A stretch of DNA of 64,000 nucleotides, taken from Acanthamoeba lenticulata (taxonomy: Eukaryota > Discosea > Longamoebia > Acanthamoebidae). Below the pieces are notes generated by a model that had not been told where the DNA came from, searched no databases, and saw only the letters and a list, made by a program, of their open reading frames with translations. Shown in pieces: positions 33,004 through 43,884 of this stretch. Each line of letters starts with the position of its first letter. Position 1 is the stretch's first letter. The stretch is from positions 1 to 64,000 of the forward strand of contig NAVB01000584.1 in NCBI GenBank assembly GCA_002179805.1. The letters run 5' to 3'. A program made the position numbers and the translations under genes.

Positions 33004-33083
33004 GTCTGTGTGTTTGGCGGGAGTGGGCTTCTCGAAAATCAATATAAAAAAAAAGTCGTCGCAAGAAAGAAACGCACCACAAG

Positions 33084-33903
33084 ATGGCTGACGTGGCGCG
33101 ATTGAACTGTGAACTGGACGAGGCCTTGGTGGCCTATTTTGATCTCTTCACGGAGTATCAGATCTTGCATGCCGACCTGACGAGCCGATTAAAAAATGTA
33201 CTGAAGACTTTTGCATCTGGCCTCACCTCCTCCTGCCTTATTGACGCAATCTTCTGCTCTGCTAGGGTTGGTGGGAACTCGGCCGAGCACGTTATGCCAT
33301 GGGCGCTGGTGTTAACACGCTCTCACAGAGGCAGTATCCCGCCAACATGACCGCCACGGTGCACTACCACCCGGAGGAGGGGCAAAGTACAGGGACTGCC
33401 ACGGCTGCGGGTACGTAATCGCTATCGTGCATGAGCTGAACCTTTGGAATTAATAAGGGTCTTGAACGTGCCATAAGAGGAGGGAGGTGTACAGCTGCAC
33501 AAACGCGCGAGCGCAGGTGAAAGGGAGGAGAGCAAGAGGAGCACTCAAGAGAAAGCCGATAACGAGGATGACGCAAGCAACCAACCCAGCTCAGAGGCTT
33601 CAAGCAACCAAGACCGGGAGCGGTGGAAGGACCCCGTCAATTGGTTTGGTGTGCTGCACCCGCCATCACTCCGGGTGGCGCAAGCCGAATTCAAGGCCGG
33701 TACGCCACGTTCCCTCTCTCCTGCACCTTGCGCGCCAACTCCTGTTGTTTGACCGAGTTTGCACTTGTGCCACAGCGGTGCAAGCGGCGTGCGCCCTGAC
33801 GACAATCAAGCGTAAGCTACAAGCCCAACAGGAGCACTATGACAAGCTCCTTGAGGAGAAGCAGCAGATATTGGATGTACATGCGAAGGAGGCATCACAA
33901 TAG
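33084..33903 (+). CDS. CCDC115: Vma22/CCDC115-like V-ATPase assembly factor
   Basis: Endoplasmic-reticulum factor for assembly of the V0 sector of the V-ATPase. Four exons: MADVARLNCELDEALVAYFD...LTSRLKN (to 33198); GWWELGRARYAMGAGVNTL and RQYPANM (acceptor TCTGCTAG at about 33265); a Ser/Glu linker leading to WKDPVNWFGVLHPPSLRVAQ; and a C-terminal coiled coil (TIKRKLQAQQEHYDKLLEEK). Compared from memory, human CCDC115 has GWLSLAKARYAMG and DPLNWFGILVPHSLRQAQ at the same places, which identifies the family. All joins keep frame. No transmembrane segment. Stop TAG 33901-33903. Confidence 0.88.
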
Positions 33904-33981
33904 CACTGCCTTGGATCCAAAAAAAGTGTGTTTACATGCATGCAGGGCAGCGAGCTAAGAGCGAGAAACAGATGCTGCAAT

Positions 33982-35370
33982 CTAAGGGGATGAGGAGGAG
34001 GAGGAGGAGGAAGGTGATGAGCCGGGCGGTCCCTCGACAGCAGTCCCTGTTGGCTGCTCCCTGGCGGCTGTATCGAGGCGTTCTCGGTCGTCGTGGCCGT
34101 GCGCCTCAGCGGTGTTGTGCCATTTCGTTGTGTCATGGAGCGGAACACCCGACGGAGGCGGCACCAAGTAGAAGTCGTAGCCGCTCGACATTGAACGAGA
34201 GTGCTGAGGAGGAGTGAAGTAGACCGGGGCAAGTGGTGATGAGGGCGATGGAACCGACGAGAAGTCGTTGCTGGCATGGCGCTTCTTCGGCGAGAAGGAC
34301 GACATGGCCCCGAAGACCTCAAGGGGCAGCGAGGACGTCGATCCCGTGAAAAAGGACGAGTCGGGCGACTCCGAGCCGAACCACTCCTTGGCGGCGCTGT
34401 GCTCCAGGGAGGACTTGCGCTTGCGCTCGCCTGAGTCTGAAGGAACGTAATCCGTGCTGTCCAATGGCTGCCGCAGCATGTCGGGGCAGTGGTCTCGGTC
34501 GATGAAGTATGTAGCGTGATCTGGATCGCTGTGACGCTTGCTGGCGTCGTTTCGCGGTCGCTTGACCGCGGGCACGCAGACATCTCGTGTAGTGTCTGCA
34601 GTGGTGTGATTGCCCTCCACATGGTAGCGATCAGCGGTGACGGACGGCTGGCAACCAACGAGATTCTCAGTTGAGGAGCTGAAGCCGGGTGAGAAGAGCG
34701 ACGAGGCGAAGGGCGAGGAGGCAGCGCATGGGCTATCTGGTGTTGGCCAGAACCATGTCGGGAAAAACGGAGCAGCACCACCAGGCGCGTCCACCGCGTA
34801 GCGGGACGAGCCCCAAACCGAAGGGGGCGCCACCGCCGTGGACAAAGAGCTAGTCGGCCACCGGTCGCACGAATTACCTGGTGAGCTCGTTGTGGCGGTA
34901 CACAGTGTGGCCGTCATCGCGGAGGAGTACTGCTGATGTGGCAGAAACTCGACTGGGTCTCCCGCCGGCGGAGCTGTTGGTTGCCCGTAATCCAAACATG
35001 GATCGGGATGCGCAGGAAGGTAGTAAAGAGGATGCGGCTGCTGTGGCGCGCTGGTGTACTGGGTAGAAGTTGGTGCGGAGTAGGGATAGGAGACGAAGGG
35101 AACAGCCGGAGGTGATGCGCCGTTAGGCGCCAGCGTGGAAGGTTGCGGTCGGTAGATGGCTGCTGGTGCGGGGTCCGCTGCCTGGGCTGACGCAGCGCCA
35201 GTTCCATTCGTGGGGGTAGCCGTGCTGGCGAGCCGCGAAAGAAGGGACTCGACAACGCGCGAGTTTGTGTCACCCCGAAGAAGTACATGGCCCAGGGAAG
35301 GTGCAGGATCTAAGGAGGTGGACGTGAGCTCGTCCAGCGCCGAAAAGGTAGTGGACAGTTGCTTTCTCAT
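33982..35370 (-). CDS. Ser/Pro/Tyr-rich low-complexity protein, unrecognised
   Basis: Large open exon from MRKQLSTTFSALDELTSTS to a poly-Ser tail with stop TAG at 33984-33982. Rich in Ser, Pro, Thr, Ala and Tyr; short basic patches (VKRPRNDASKRHSD, SGERKRKSSLEH, FSPKKRHASND) could be nuclear localisation signals. No folded domain recognised; composition is like a regulatory nuclear protein. The frame continues upstream of the ATG to an acceptor at about 35428 (VCGSSSARPASHFLHEAK), so one or two small 5' exons are likely: an exon GAG TTT ATT CTC GCG near 35580 and an ATG near 35731 directly followed by a GT donor would join in phase. Confidence 0.55.
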   Translation of the reverse strand: MRKQLSTTFSALDELTSTSLDPAPSLGHVLLRGDTNSRVVESLLSRLASTATPTNGTGAASAQAADPAPAAIYRPQPSTLAPNGASPPAVPFVSYPYSAPTSTQYTSAPQQPHPLYYLPAHPDPCLDYGQPTAPPAGDPVEFLPHQQYSSAMTATLCTATTSSPGNSCDRWPTSSLSTAVAPPSVWGSSRYAVDAPGGAAPFFPTWFWPTPDSPCAASSPFASSLFSPGFSSSTENLVGCQPSVTADRYHVEGNHTTADTTRDVCVPAVKRPRNDASKRHSDPDHATYFIDRDHCPDMLRQPLDSTDYVPSDSGERKRKSSLEHSAAKEWFGSESPDSSFFTGSTSSLPLEVFGAMSSFSPKKRHASNDFSSVPSPSSPLAPVYFTPPQHSRSMSSGYDFYLVPPPSGVPLHDTTKWHNTAEAHGHDDRERLDTAAREQPTGTAVEGPPGSSPSSSSSSSSP

Positions 35371-35965
35371 CGTCTTCGCTTCGTGCAGGAAGTGGCTCGC
35401 CGGCCGAGCTGAGGAGCTACCACAAACCTAATGGGGAGATGAAAGGTAGCAGCAAGGGAGGGTGAGATGAAGGGAAAATGAGAGGTTACGAATGGCCAAA
35501 TTTTCTTGTTTCATGTTCTGGACTGGGCGCGGTTCATGATGAACGGTGTTAGCCACACATACCGCGAGAATAAACTCCTGCACTCTTGTCTCTTCGGCAA
35601 GCGGTACTGCGCACACCACAGCGGCACAAGGGAGGAGGGAGGTGCAGCGCACCGGGCGAAGAGACGACAGAAGGAGAAGAGCAATGTTGTAGTCTCTGGC
35701 TCAATGGTCACGACAAGAAATGGAATTTCACCATATCGGAGCCTCGGTTGTCGCCCGCACGTGAGGTGAGCCAGCAACACAACAGTAGCCCGAGATGACT
35801 CTCCTAGACCCACGTATGGGCCACCAAGAACTTCCTAGGACCTAATTTAGAGATCTAGCCTTATTGCGTACACAGAAGCCACGCGGCAAAGCTTTTGTGC
35901 GCGAACCAAACGAACGCCTGGCAGCCAAACTCACCGTCGGTCTGTTTCTTTTTTCATGGACCGGT
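35371..35965. other. Intergenic region with possible small 5' exons
   Basis: About 595 nt. It may contain two tiny 5' exons of the low-complexity gene (near 35731 and 35570-35585, minus strand). Otherwise no gene, RNA or repeat was recognised. Confidence 0.4.
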
Positions 35966-37219
35966 CTACGGGCGAGAGGAAGCGAGAGGCGCCCAGCCGC
36001 CTTTGATGGTAATACCGCCGTCCACCGGCACATTTTGGCCCGTTATCCACCGCGCTCCATCGCCAGCCAGGAAAAGTACGAGCGAGGCCACGTCGTCAGG
36101 CTCGCCAACACGCCCAAGAGGCCTGCACCCGCCACCACGATGAGAATTGAGTAAGGTGAAAATGGCGACTTGACCGTACGTGTTGGCCTCGACATAAGAG
36201 TAGTCCGGCGTCGCGCGTTTGGACAATTCGGTCGCAATCGTGCCTGGACTGACAGCGTTCACTCTGCGATGGCCCCAAACAAAGCCGGCAGTTACCAGAG
36301 GTACCCTGCAAGAAGGTGCACTCAACAAACAAGCACGAACCGTATGCCATGAGATCCGTAGTCACACGCCATCTGCCGTGTCAGTGCTAACATGGCTCCT
36401 TTAGCTGCCGCATAAGCTGTGGTTCCTTGAGTGGGTGAGAATTCAAGTTGCACGAAAGGATCAGGCGAAGCTCTGACCAGGTACATGGGGCTGGCTGCTG
36501 ATGCCCTGAATACTCGCGTTGTTGATGATAGAGCACTGTGACTCCCCATCCTTGGTCTGCTCCATCATGTGGGGGATGCAGAATTTGCACATCCAGTAAA
36601 CACTCTTGAGGTTGATGGACAAGACCTGTTTAGCTCACTCACATTTAGTGTGGATCCAAACAAGCCAAAACAAAAAGAAAGAAGAGTGGAGGTGCCTGGT
36701 CCCAGTTGTCTTCATCTAACAAGTGGATGGGGACTTGTGCTGAAGCTGGCTGAACGCCAACATTGTTGAAGAGCACGTCAATCCTCCCCCATTTGCTAAT
36801 GGCAACTGCCACCAGACGCTCACAATCTGCTCCTGTTGTGCACGCCGAGTCATCATCGTGTAAGACGGTCAGAAGGTAAGCGAGAACCCACACCTCGGCC
36901 AGCGTCAAACTGAACAAAGTGGATGCTCCCTTGGCAGCTTGTGGCCTCTCGCTGCTGTGCTTTCCATGCCTCCAAAAGGCTCTGGCCTGCTTCTTCGTTC
37001 ACATCCTAGAGTAAGCATGTTTGAGTTTGGTGGTACTTCCACTGCCAGAGGAGGGCGTCACCCCACAAATGACTTGATAGCCGTGTTGGGCAAAGCGGAG
37101 GCTACACGCTCGACCTATGCCTTGAGCTCCACCTGTCACTACAGCGACCTACACAGCGTCCAGGTTAGTTGGTTGTGGAGCAGACACACGAGGGCTACCT
37201 TTACCACTAGAACAGCCAT
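35966..37219 (-). CDS. Classical short-chain dehydrogenase/reductase
   Basis: Predicted soluble NAD(P)-dependent reductase of the FabG/glucose dehydrogenase type. Exon 1 is MAVLVVK (ATG 37219); exon 2 gives VAVVTGGAQGIGRACSLRF (TG-x3-G-x-G); then VNEEAGQSLLEAWK, IDVLFNNVGVQPASA (NN-x-G), INLKSVYWMCKFCIP, SIINNASIQGI (catalytic Ser), TAYAAAKGAMLALTRQ (Tyr-x3-Lys), RVNAVSPGTIATELS, and PLGRVGEPDDVASLVLFLAG ... WITGQNVPVDGG. About eight exons. The intron after NWDQ appears to have a GC donor (CAG|GCACCT near 36700). Between TYGQ and RPLGRVGEP about 14 extra codons are open in frame; either a retained intron or a family insertion. Stop TAG 35968-35966. Confidence 0.88.
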
Positions 37220-37354
37220 GTTTTTGCCTTGGCTTGCGGAGAAAGAGAAAAATGGGGAAAAAAAGAGAGCGCTTTGCATTTGGCTGACAATGGCGATGGA
37301 ATGAGCTGGTGCAAGAACGACTTGATTATGTACAGAGCACCCCGCCTATCAGAC

Positions 37355-37826
37355 CTACGAGTGGTCTGGGCAGGGGCAAGAAACGGGCGCATTGCCTGAG
37401 ATCTCGGCTTGCTGCAAGCGCAGCATCTTCTCCCGCCTTTCTCGTTTGATTTTCTCAAGCCACCGCTTGTTGTCCGCCTCTGGAAGCAGACGATAAAGAG
37501 ATAAATAGGTAATTAATAAATAAAAACAAGACCGGCTGTGCGTAAATTTCAGCATTGCAAATGTAAATCTTGAGGAGCTGCACCTTGCTGGACTTGCTTC
37601 CACTGGTGCTTGTTGTGGGACTTGATTCCCATGAAGGTGAAAAAGACAGCGCCCACAACAGCAGAAAGCGGAATCACTACTTGTGCAATCTGGGAAGACT
37701 AGTAAGTCAAGGTAAAGAGAATGAGGATTGCGAGGCCTCGGGCACGGGGAACACCTGAAACCAGTTGGAACCACGAGGACCACGCTGCAACAGCCACTTC
37801 TTGGCAGCTTGCACTCTCGTGGTCAT
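37355..37826 (-). CDS. Small single-span membrane protein, unrecognised
   Basis: About 100 residues in three exons: MTTRVQAAKKWLLQRGPRG (ATG 37826), a membrane exon IAQVVIPLSAVVGAVFFTFM followed by GIKSHNKHQWKQVQQ, and a basic C-terminal helix NKRWLEKIKRERREKMLRLQ ending in a Cys-Pro-rich tail (VSCPCPDHS). Both joins are in phase (donors at about 37755 and 37585). Size, Arg-rich ends and single span resemble small mitochondrial inner-membrane proteins such as respiratory-complex accessory subunits; that is only a hint. Confidence 0.65.
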
Positions 37827-37987
37827 GTTGTTATCTTCTTGTTCCTTACAGACAAAGCCCTGGGGTACGCAGACAGCGAGCACCGTTACGTAACAAGGTT
37901 GCTCATCCACACGCAAGAAGAGTCGCCAGAAAAAACTCGAAAAAAGTGCCCCCAACTGATCAGCCCAACATTTTTCTCTTCGGCAGC

Positions 37988-39401
37988 TCACAGGTCGCCA
38001 TCAGTCCTCGCCTTCTTCTTTCCGGAAGCGGCCTCGCCTGTCTTCGCCGCAGCATCTGCCGGTTGATCCTCACCCACCGCCACTTGCTCGATAGACTCAG
38101 ATTCCTCGCGTCGTTTGCGCTTGCCCACTGTGGCGCTCTCATCGTTGTCGGACGAAGTCGAGGTTGTGGTGGTCGAAGTAGACGTCACAGCAGGCAGAGG
38201 CACCTTCTTTGATCGCCCAAACACGCCCAAATGGTGTACCACGGGCACTTCGCTCGAGGAAGACGATGACGATGATGATGAAGTGGAAGAAGGCGCAGGT
38301 GCGGCGCCAGTTGGAACGACGCTCTGCGCCGACTCCTCAGGTTCCGGTGGGCGGAACAGTGCACGGGCATCCTTCACTGCAGCTTCCTCAGCTTCGATAT
38401 CCTTGTACCCATCAATCTGTTGTGCCGAGTGCCAAAAAAAACAGTTCAGGTACCTGTGTGTCAGCAGTGGCGGGGGAACGGCAATGGTGTGCGTACCTTT
38501 TCGCGCAGGTCCTCGAGGATTGCGCGCAGCTCAGCGAGCTCTTCAGTGCTGGCGGATGAAGCTTCGCCGGAGGTGGTCGAGAGCTGTTCTTCGAGCAGAG
38601 CGATCTTCTTGGTAATGCATTCGGCTGCCTTCTTATGAGCGATGAGGGCTTCCGCATTTCGCTTCTCCAAGGCATAGTCGAAAGCCAGACACGAGTAGGT
38701 CTCAGCGATTAACCGAGAGTGAGGCTCCAGACGTGTCAAGCGAATGGTGAGAGCCTTTTCGTGCTCCTCGATAGCAGCTGCCATGTTATCGCTCTCCTCG
38801 TGAATCTCGGCCAACCGCATGTGGACGTCGGCCAGCTGCAAAGCTCGCTCCTCGTCTTTCTCCAGGATGACACGCGCTAGAGAAAACGACCAGGATTAAC
38901 TGTGTCAGAAACAAAAACGAGCTCTGATAGCTGAATGGTCAGAAGGCAACGACGTACCTGTGTCGAGCACTTCCCACGCAATCTGCAAAGACTCTTCTGC
39001 ACTTGCCGCGGCTTCCTCCTCACCGTCGCCTTCGTCATCGTCCTCGGCCGCCTCGCCGCTCTTCTCGCGCATCTTACGCTGCATGATAGCTGACAGAAGG
39101 TCGACACTCTCCTTCTTGGCAACGCCGATCATAGCCACGCCATACTTGTAGTAGAGGTCCACCAGACTGGGGGCCAGTTGCCCCTCCGCCTCAGCCCTAA
39201 AGCAAGCCAAGTAAGACAACCGGAATTCTTCAACAATTGCCACAAAGGGGGTGGGACCCACCTTCTCGCGAGAATGGAACTGAAAATGTCGCTTGCCTCA
39301 TCGAAATTCTCGCTCTTAAGCAGCGATTCAGCTTTACTCATTTCAACTTCATCCTGTCCAGGATTCGTGGCAAGCTCAGAAGGAGCATACTCGCTTTGCA
39401 T
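37988..39401 (-). CDS. NASP: NASP/Hif1/Sim3-like histone chaperone (SHNi-TPR)
   Basis: Chaperone for histone H3 (and linker histone) that works in nuclear import and nucleosome assembly. From the ATG at 39401: MQSEYAPSELATNPGQD, a first TPR (EMSKAESLLKSENFDEASD), LVDLYYKYGVAMIGVAK, an acidic loop interrupting the TPR (EAAEDDDEGDGEEEAAAS) as in NASP, then the SHNi-TPR pair LQLADVHMRLAEIHEESDNM and LIAETYSCLAFDYALEKRNA, a helix ELAELRAILEDLREK, and IDGYKDIEAEEAAVK. The tail is Ser/Thr-rich with a nuclear localisation-type cluster GKRKRREESE and KKKARTDGDL. About five exons. Stop TGA 37990-37988. Confidence 0.88.
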
Positions 39402-39542
39402 GACGATTGTGTTGTGTTGTGGCCTGCTGGGCGGGTCTAGCTGCTTGGCGCCAAATTTTCCCGCCGGAAAACTGCGCCAGCTTTTTTGTCTTTTAAGCGA
39501 AACCCGCGCTTGGTGTGCGGCGTAAGTGACTACTAACAAGAA
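39402..39542. promoter_or_regulatory. Short divergent promoter region (NASP / GGT-like)
   Basis: 141 nt between two divergent ATGs. It contains two TTGGCGCC/TTTTCCCGCC-type GC-rich boxes (39450-39470) that resemble E2F sites, which would fit a replication-linked histone chaperone. That is inference from motif shape only. Confidence 0.35.
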
Positions 39543-41811
39543 ATGGAGGCCGCAAATTGGCGTTCGCGTCGATCTCCTGTTGTGGGTACTCGCGGGATCG
39601 TATCGTCTAGCCAGCCTCTGGCCTCACAAAGTGCGTCCTCCCGGTTATGCTTTCCGTCTCCAATAACACTCGCTGACCGCACCGCTGGACGCAGTTGGGA
39701 TACAGATTCTAGAGAAGGGAGGTAACGCGGCTGACGCTGCTGTGGCTGTTGCTGCCGCTCTCAACGTACATATACCCCGGCCAAAAGCTTCTTCGCTCTT
39801 TGTCGCGTGTACTGAGCTGCTCCCTAGGTGACCGAGCCAACCAGCACGGGCATTGGAGGCGACTGCTTTTGCTTGTTCTTCGACGCGAAGACGGGAGAGG
39901 TGCGTGGTCTCAACGGTAGTGGCCGATGCCCAGCGGCGCTCTCAGTCGCCAAGCTCAAGGAATTGGGCGTCGTCGCGGAGGGCGCCAAACACTTGCCCCG
40001 CTTCTCGCCTCACACCGTCACGGTGCCCGGAGCGGCCGCGGGTACGCTTGGGTCTTCTCCTCCTTCTCTAAAGTCGGCAGCCGTACAGCTTCTTGCTCCG
40101 TCCCCTGCTGCGACCACGCTGCATGCCCATGCTGAGCGCCAGCATGAAAACTCTACGCAGGGTGGGTGGACACTGTGGAGACCTTTGGCAGCGGGCGCTT
40201 GACCCTGGCCGACATCCTGCAGCCGGCGATCGACCTTGCCGAACGGGGCTTCCCCGTGTCGCTCGTCACCGCGCACCACTGGGCGCAGGGCGTGGGTCAG
40301 CTCAAGAACGGGTGGGTGGTCCTGAACCCGCGCTCCGCCCCTGCTCGTTGCCGCACCACTGTGTGACTCATCGCTGGTTCCTGTCTGCCTTGGGCCATCA
40401 AACATGATCAGACCACATGCCGACGAGATGCTCCTGGAGGGGCGCGCCCCGCGCGTGGGTGAGGTCATGCGCATGCCCAACCTGGCCAACACCTTCAGGG
40501 AGCTGGCCAAGCACGGCAAGAAGGGCTTCTACGAGGGCCGCGTCGCGGAGGAGATCGTCAAGCTGGTCCAGAGCCTGGGCGGCCTGCTCACGCTGGAGGA
40601 CCTCAAGAACCACCACTCCACGATGGACACGCCCGTGTGCGTCACCTACAAGGGCGTCACCGTGTACGAGATCCCGCCCAACGGCCAGGGCATCACCGCC
40701 CTCATGGCCCTCAACATGCTCAAGCAGCTCGAGCACCTGCCCCACGCGCTCGAGCACAACTCGACCGAGTACCTGCACACCCTGATCGAGTGTCTCCGCA
40801 TCGCCTTTGCCGATACCCGGTATGCACTCGGCCATAAGGCTACGTACGTCGCCCACTTTGCTGACGGCCTGGCGTGGCGGCTGCCCGCAGATACTACGTG
40901 GCCGACCCGGCGCGAGTCCACGTCCCCATCGCCGAGCTGCTCTCGGAGGAGTACGCCAAGACGCGGCTGAACCAGTTTTTCAAGAGGGACAGGGCCACCG
41001 TGGACGTGGAGAGGGGCTCCCCTGCCGCCTCCTCCTGCACCGTTTATTTCTCGGTCGTCGACGAGCAGGGCAACGCGTGCAGCTTCATCAACTCCAACTA
41101 CATGGGGTTCGGCACGGGCCTCATCCCCCAGGGTGCCGCTCTCCCGCCGCCCGCCCGCCCGCTCGTCATGTTGAGACGTCTCACACGTTTTCCTCCCCCC
41201 GCCCCATTCGATGTCCTGTTGTGGTGCATGCAGGCTGTGGCTTCACGCTCCAGAATCGTGGGGCCAACTTCACGCTGGAGGAGGGGTCGCCGAACCAGCT
41301 CGAGGGGAACAAGAGGCCCTACCACACCATCATCCCTGGCATGGCCACGCACCACGTGAACGGGAAGGTCGAGCTCTATTGCTCGTTCGGCGTGATGGGC
41401 GGCTTCATGCAGCCCCAGGTACACCGCAATCCCAACGCTGGCTGCCCTTGAATGAAATCCACCCAGGCGCTTGCGGCCTTCTAACACGGGCGTCGCCGCC
41501 ACACGGTACAGGGCCACGTGCAAGTGCTGCTGAACATGATCGACTACAAGATGGACCCGCAGCAGGCGGTGGACGCTCCTCGCTTCTGCATCGAGGACGG
41601 TACCGCTGGCGGGCGGGTGGCGCTTGAGGAGGGCATCCCCGAGGAGGTGGCGAGCGCGCTCGCGGCGATGGGCCACCAGGTGGTAATCGTGCGCGACCAC
41701 GAGCGGGCCACGTTCGGCCGCGGGCAGATCATCCTCCGCCACCCCACCACGGGCGTGTACTGGGCCGGCTCCGACCCCCGCGCCGACGGCATGGCCATCG
41801 CACGTCCCTGA
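39543..41811 (+). CDS. Gamma-glutamyltransferase-family protein (Ntn hydrolase)
   Basis: Member of the gamma-glutamyltranspeptidase superfamily, closer to the cytosolic bacterial-type branch than to glutathione-degrading surface GGT. Exon 1 is [18 protein letters not shown] then [12 protein letters not shown]; exon 2 [20 protein letters not shown]; then [89 protein letters not shown], the presumed autoprocessing Thr in [49 protein letters not shown] and [12 protein letters not shown]. No signal peptide or membrane anchor. About nine exons. The C-terminus [16 protein letters not shown] ... [12 protein letters not shown] is complete. Substrate unknown. Confidence 0.9.
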
Positions 41812-41969
41812 GCTGCCGCGGCCATCCCAAAGAAAGTCTGCCCACGGAGGCTGCGTTCTTCTTCTTCTTCTTCTTTTTCTACACAAAATGTGGAAGGGAC
41901 TGTACAACAGGAAGAGGAGGAGGGGGAGAGAAGTTGACAGACGGAGAGAGAAACGGATGGAGGGAGTCC

Positions 41970-43884
41970 TCAGTCGTCGCTTCCCTCCTCGGGAAAAGTT
42001 TCGCCCCCACTGTCGGACCCGCCTCGCTTTTGGCGCTTCTCCTTTGCCCGCCTGTTCTGAAACCTGCACCGAACACGTCCGTGGTTGGTCGACTGCTGGC
42101 GCTCTTCAAGGACTTGTGGAGGAGGTGTTGGACGTACCAGATCTGCACCCTCTTGATGGAGATGTCGAGCTGGCTTGAAAGCCTCTGCTTCGTTCTTCGG
42201 CTGGGGAGGGGGTCATCCTGGTAGGCGGCCTCGAGCACATCCAGCTGCTCCTGACTGATGCGTTTTCGCTTGACCGAGTCCATGTCGTCGCCAACCGTGA
42301 AGGGGCTTTCGCCGACAACGCTGTAGCCTCGCTGAGCTTGCCACCCGGTGAGGTCGCCCGCCTTTCGTTTCCGCTGCGCTCCGCCGCCCTCCCCCTCTGG
42401 CGAGTCCACGAGCGAGCCCGTGCGCCCCACAGGCACGGTCCTGCCGCCTGGCGAGCCACGGCTGTCCGGCGTGACCGCAAGGCCCTCTGGCGGGAACCGG
42501 CCAGTGGAGGTCGTAGTGATGGACGGCAGCATCAAAGACGCACCGGCAAACAGGGGCGCAAGGGGAAACTCGGTCATCGGTGGTGGCTGCGGTGTGGTGC
42601 CAGTGGGGACTGAGACCTGGGGCACAGCCGACGCCCCAAACTGCAGCTGCTGTTGTTGTTGCTGCTGCTGCTGTTGCTGCTGCTGAAGGAGCAGCAGGAG
42701 CTGAATGTAGTACTGGGCCTGCTCGGGCGTTTGCTGGTGGAAGGGCAGGAATGCCAAGTCCTTCAGTGGCGCCGGAAGGGCTCCCACGTTGGGGATTGGC
42801 ATCACTGGCGAGGACTGAGTGCCCGGAAGCGAGAAGGAGGAGGGGACTGGCGGCACAGAACTATCAAGGCGTCGCAAGGGAGTGAAGGCCGAAAGGGTCG
42901 AGGGCAGCTGTGGCTGGGCCGAAGGCGCCGAGTTGACGCGAGTGGTGGAGTGCGGCAAGGTACGCTGAGCCGGCGCAGCGGTGGTGGGGTAGCGAGGCCC
43001 AGGGATGAGCGGTGTCCCCGAGCCGGGAACAGGACCGGCCGCGGACCGCGTCACGCTGGCGCTCGCTTGATTTTTGTCGCTGCTCTGGCTCTCCGAGGAG
43101 GAGGGGAGGGCACTGACTTGGCGGTGATGCACGTCGGCGGCTGGCCGGGCGGAGGAGGGAGCCGAAGATCCAGCCGGGATCGGTTGGCCAAGGGAGGCGA
43201 GCGCGGTCAGAGGCGAGAGCCCTGAGAGGGCGGCCACCTGGAGAAGATGTTGGAACGTGGCCAGGTCGAGCGTTGCTGGTACACCGGGGAGTTGGTGGGG
43301 TTGCGGTTGCTTAGGCTTCCCACTACCCAAGGTCTGAGCTTGTCCGCCGGCGTTGGTCAGCGGCCGACCGGCCGTGGCGGAATAATGATTATGCGCAGGG
43401 ATGGCCGTCGCGGCAGATGCCGACGAGGAGGAAGGCTGGGTCGACCGCGACGTCTTTGCTAGAGGACTTCGGTGCCGCCCAGGAATATCGGAAGGTTCCG
43501 ACGGTGGGCGCGGTAGAAGTAGCAACTGGGGCGGCGGGGGCTGCAGGGTCGGGTCGAGCAATGTGTGCAACGTAGAAAGGATGATGTCTTGTGAAGGGCC
43601 TCGACCAGGAGTACTACTAGTCGAACCATTTGATCGAGCAGGAGGGCTGGATCGCCTGTTCGCGGAAGACCGAGAGTTCACGACACGCTCCAACCCCATC
43701 GCTCCTCGGGTAGCCGCTTGTCGTCGGAACTCTCCGTCCTCCCTGGTGAGGAGCAACATGAGAAAAGTAATAAATCAAGGTTGTAAAAGCGGGGGGGGGA
43801 GTTGAAAACTTGGGAAAAATATAAGTTGACAACCACTACCACCACGTACTCCTTGATTGATGGTGCAAGCCTGCCAGGTTCCAT
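41970..43884 (-). CDS. Homeobox transcription factor with poly-Gln tract
   Basis: Predicted DNA-binding regulator. Start either the ATG at 43884 (MEPGRLAPSIKE, spliced in phase from 43850 to 43742) or the ATG at 43759. A long Ser/Pro/Gln-rich region contains LDLATFQHLLQVAALSGLSP and a poly-Gln run (about 42646-42690). The homeodomain is at 42280-42030: VKRKRISQEQLDVLEAAYQD, DPLPSRRTKQRLSSQLDIS and IKRVQIW, then an intron (about 42143-42059) and FQNRRAKEKRQKRGG. Reassembled helix 3 is therefore the canonical RVQIWFQNRRAK. The protein ends GGETFPEEGSDD with TGA at 41972-41970. Reading through the intron would lose the WFQNR core, so splicing is required. Pairing with a partner or targets is unknown. 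Confidence 0.92.
42646..42690 (-). repeat. Poly-glutamine (CAG/CAA) coding repeat
   Basis: Run of about 13-14 Gln codons in the homeobox gene, mixed CAG and CAA on the minus strand. Confidence 0.9.

Noticed and set aside
41098..42069. Minus-strand 323-codon frame across the GGT-like and homeobox genes
   Set aside because: It spans the antisense of GGT exons and the intergenic gap with no motif.
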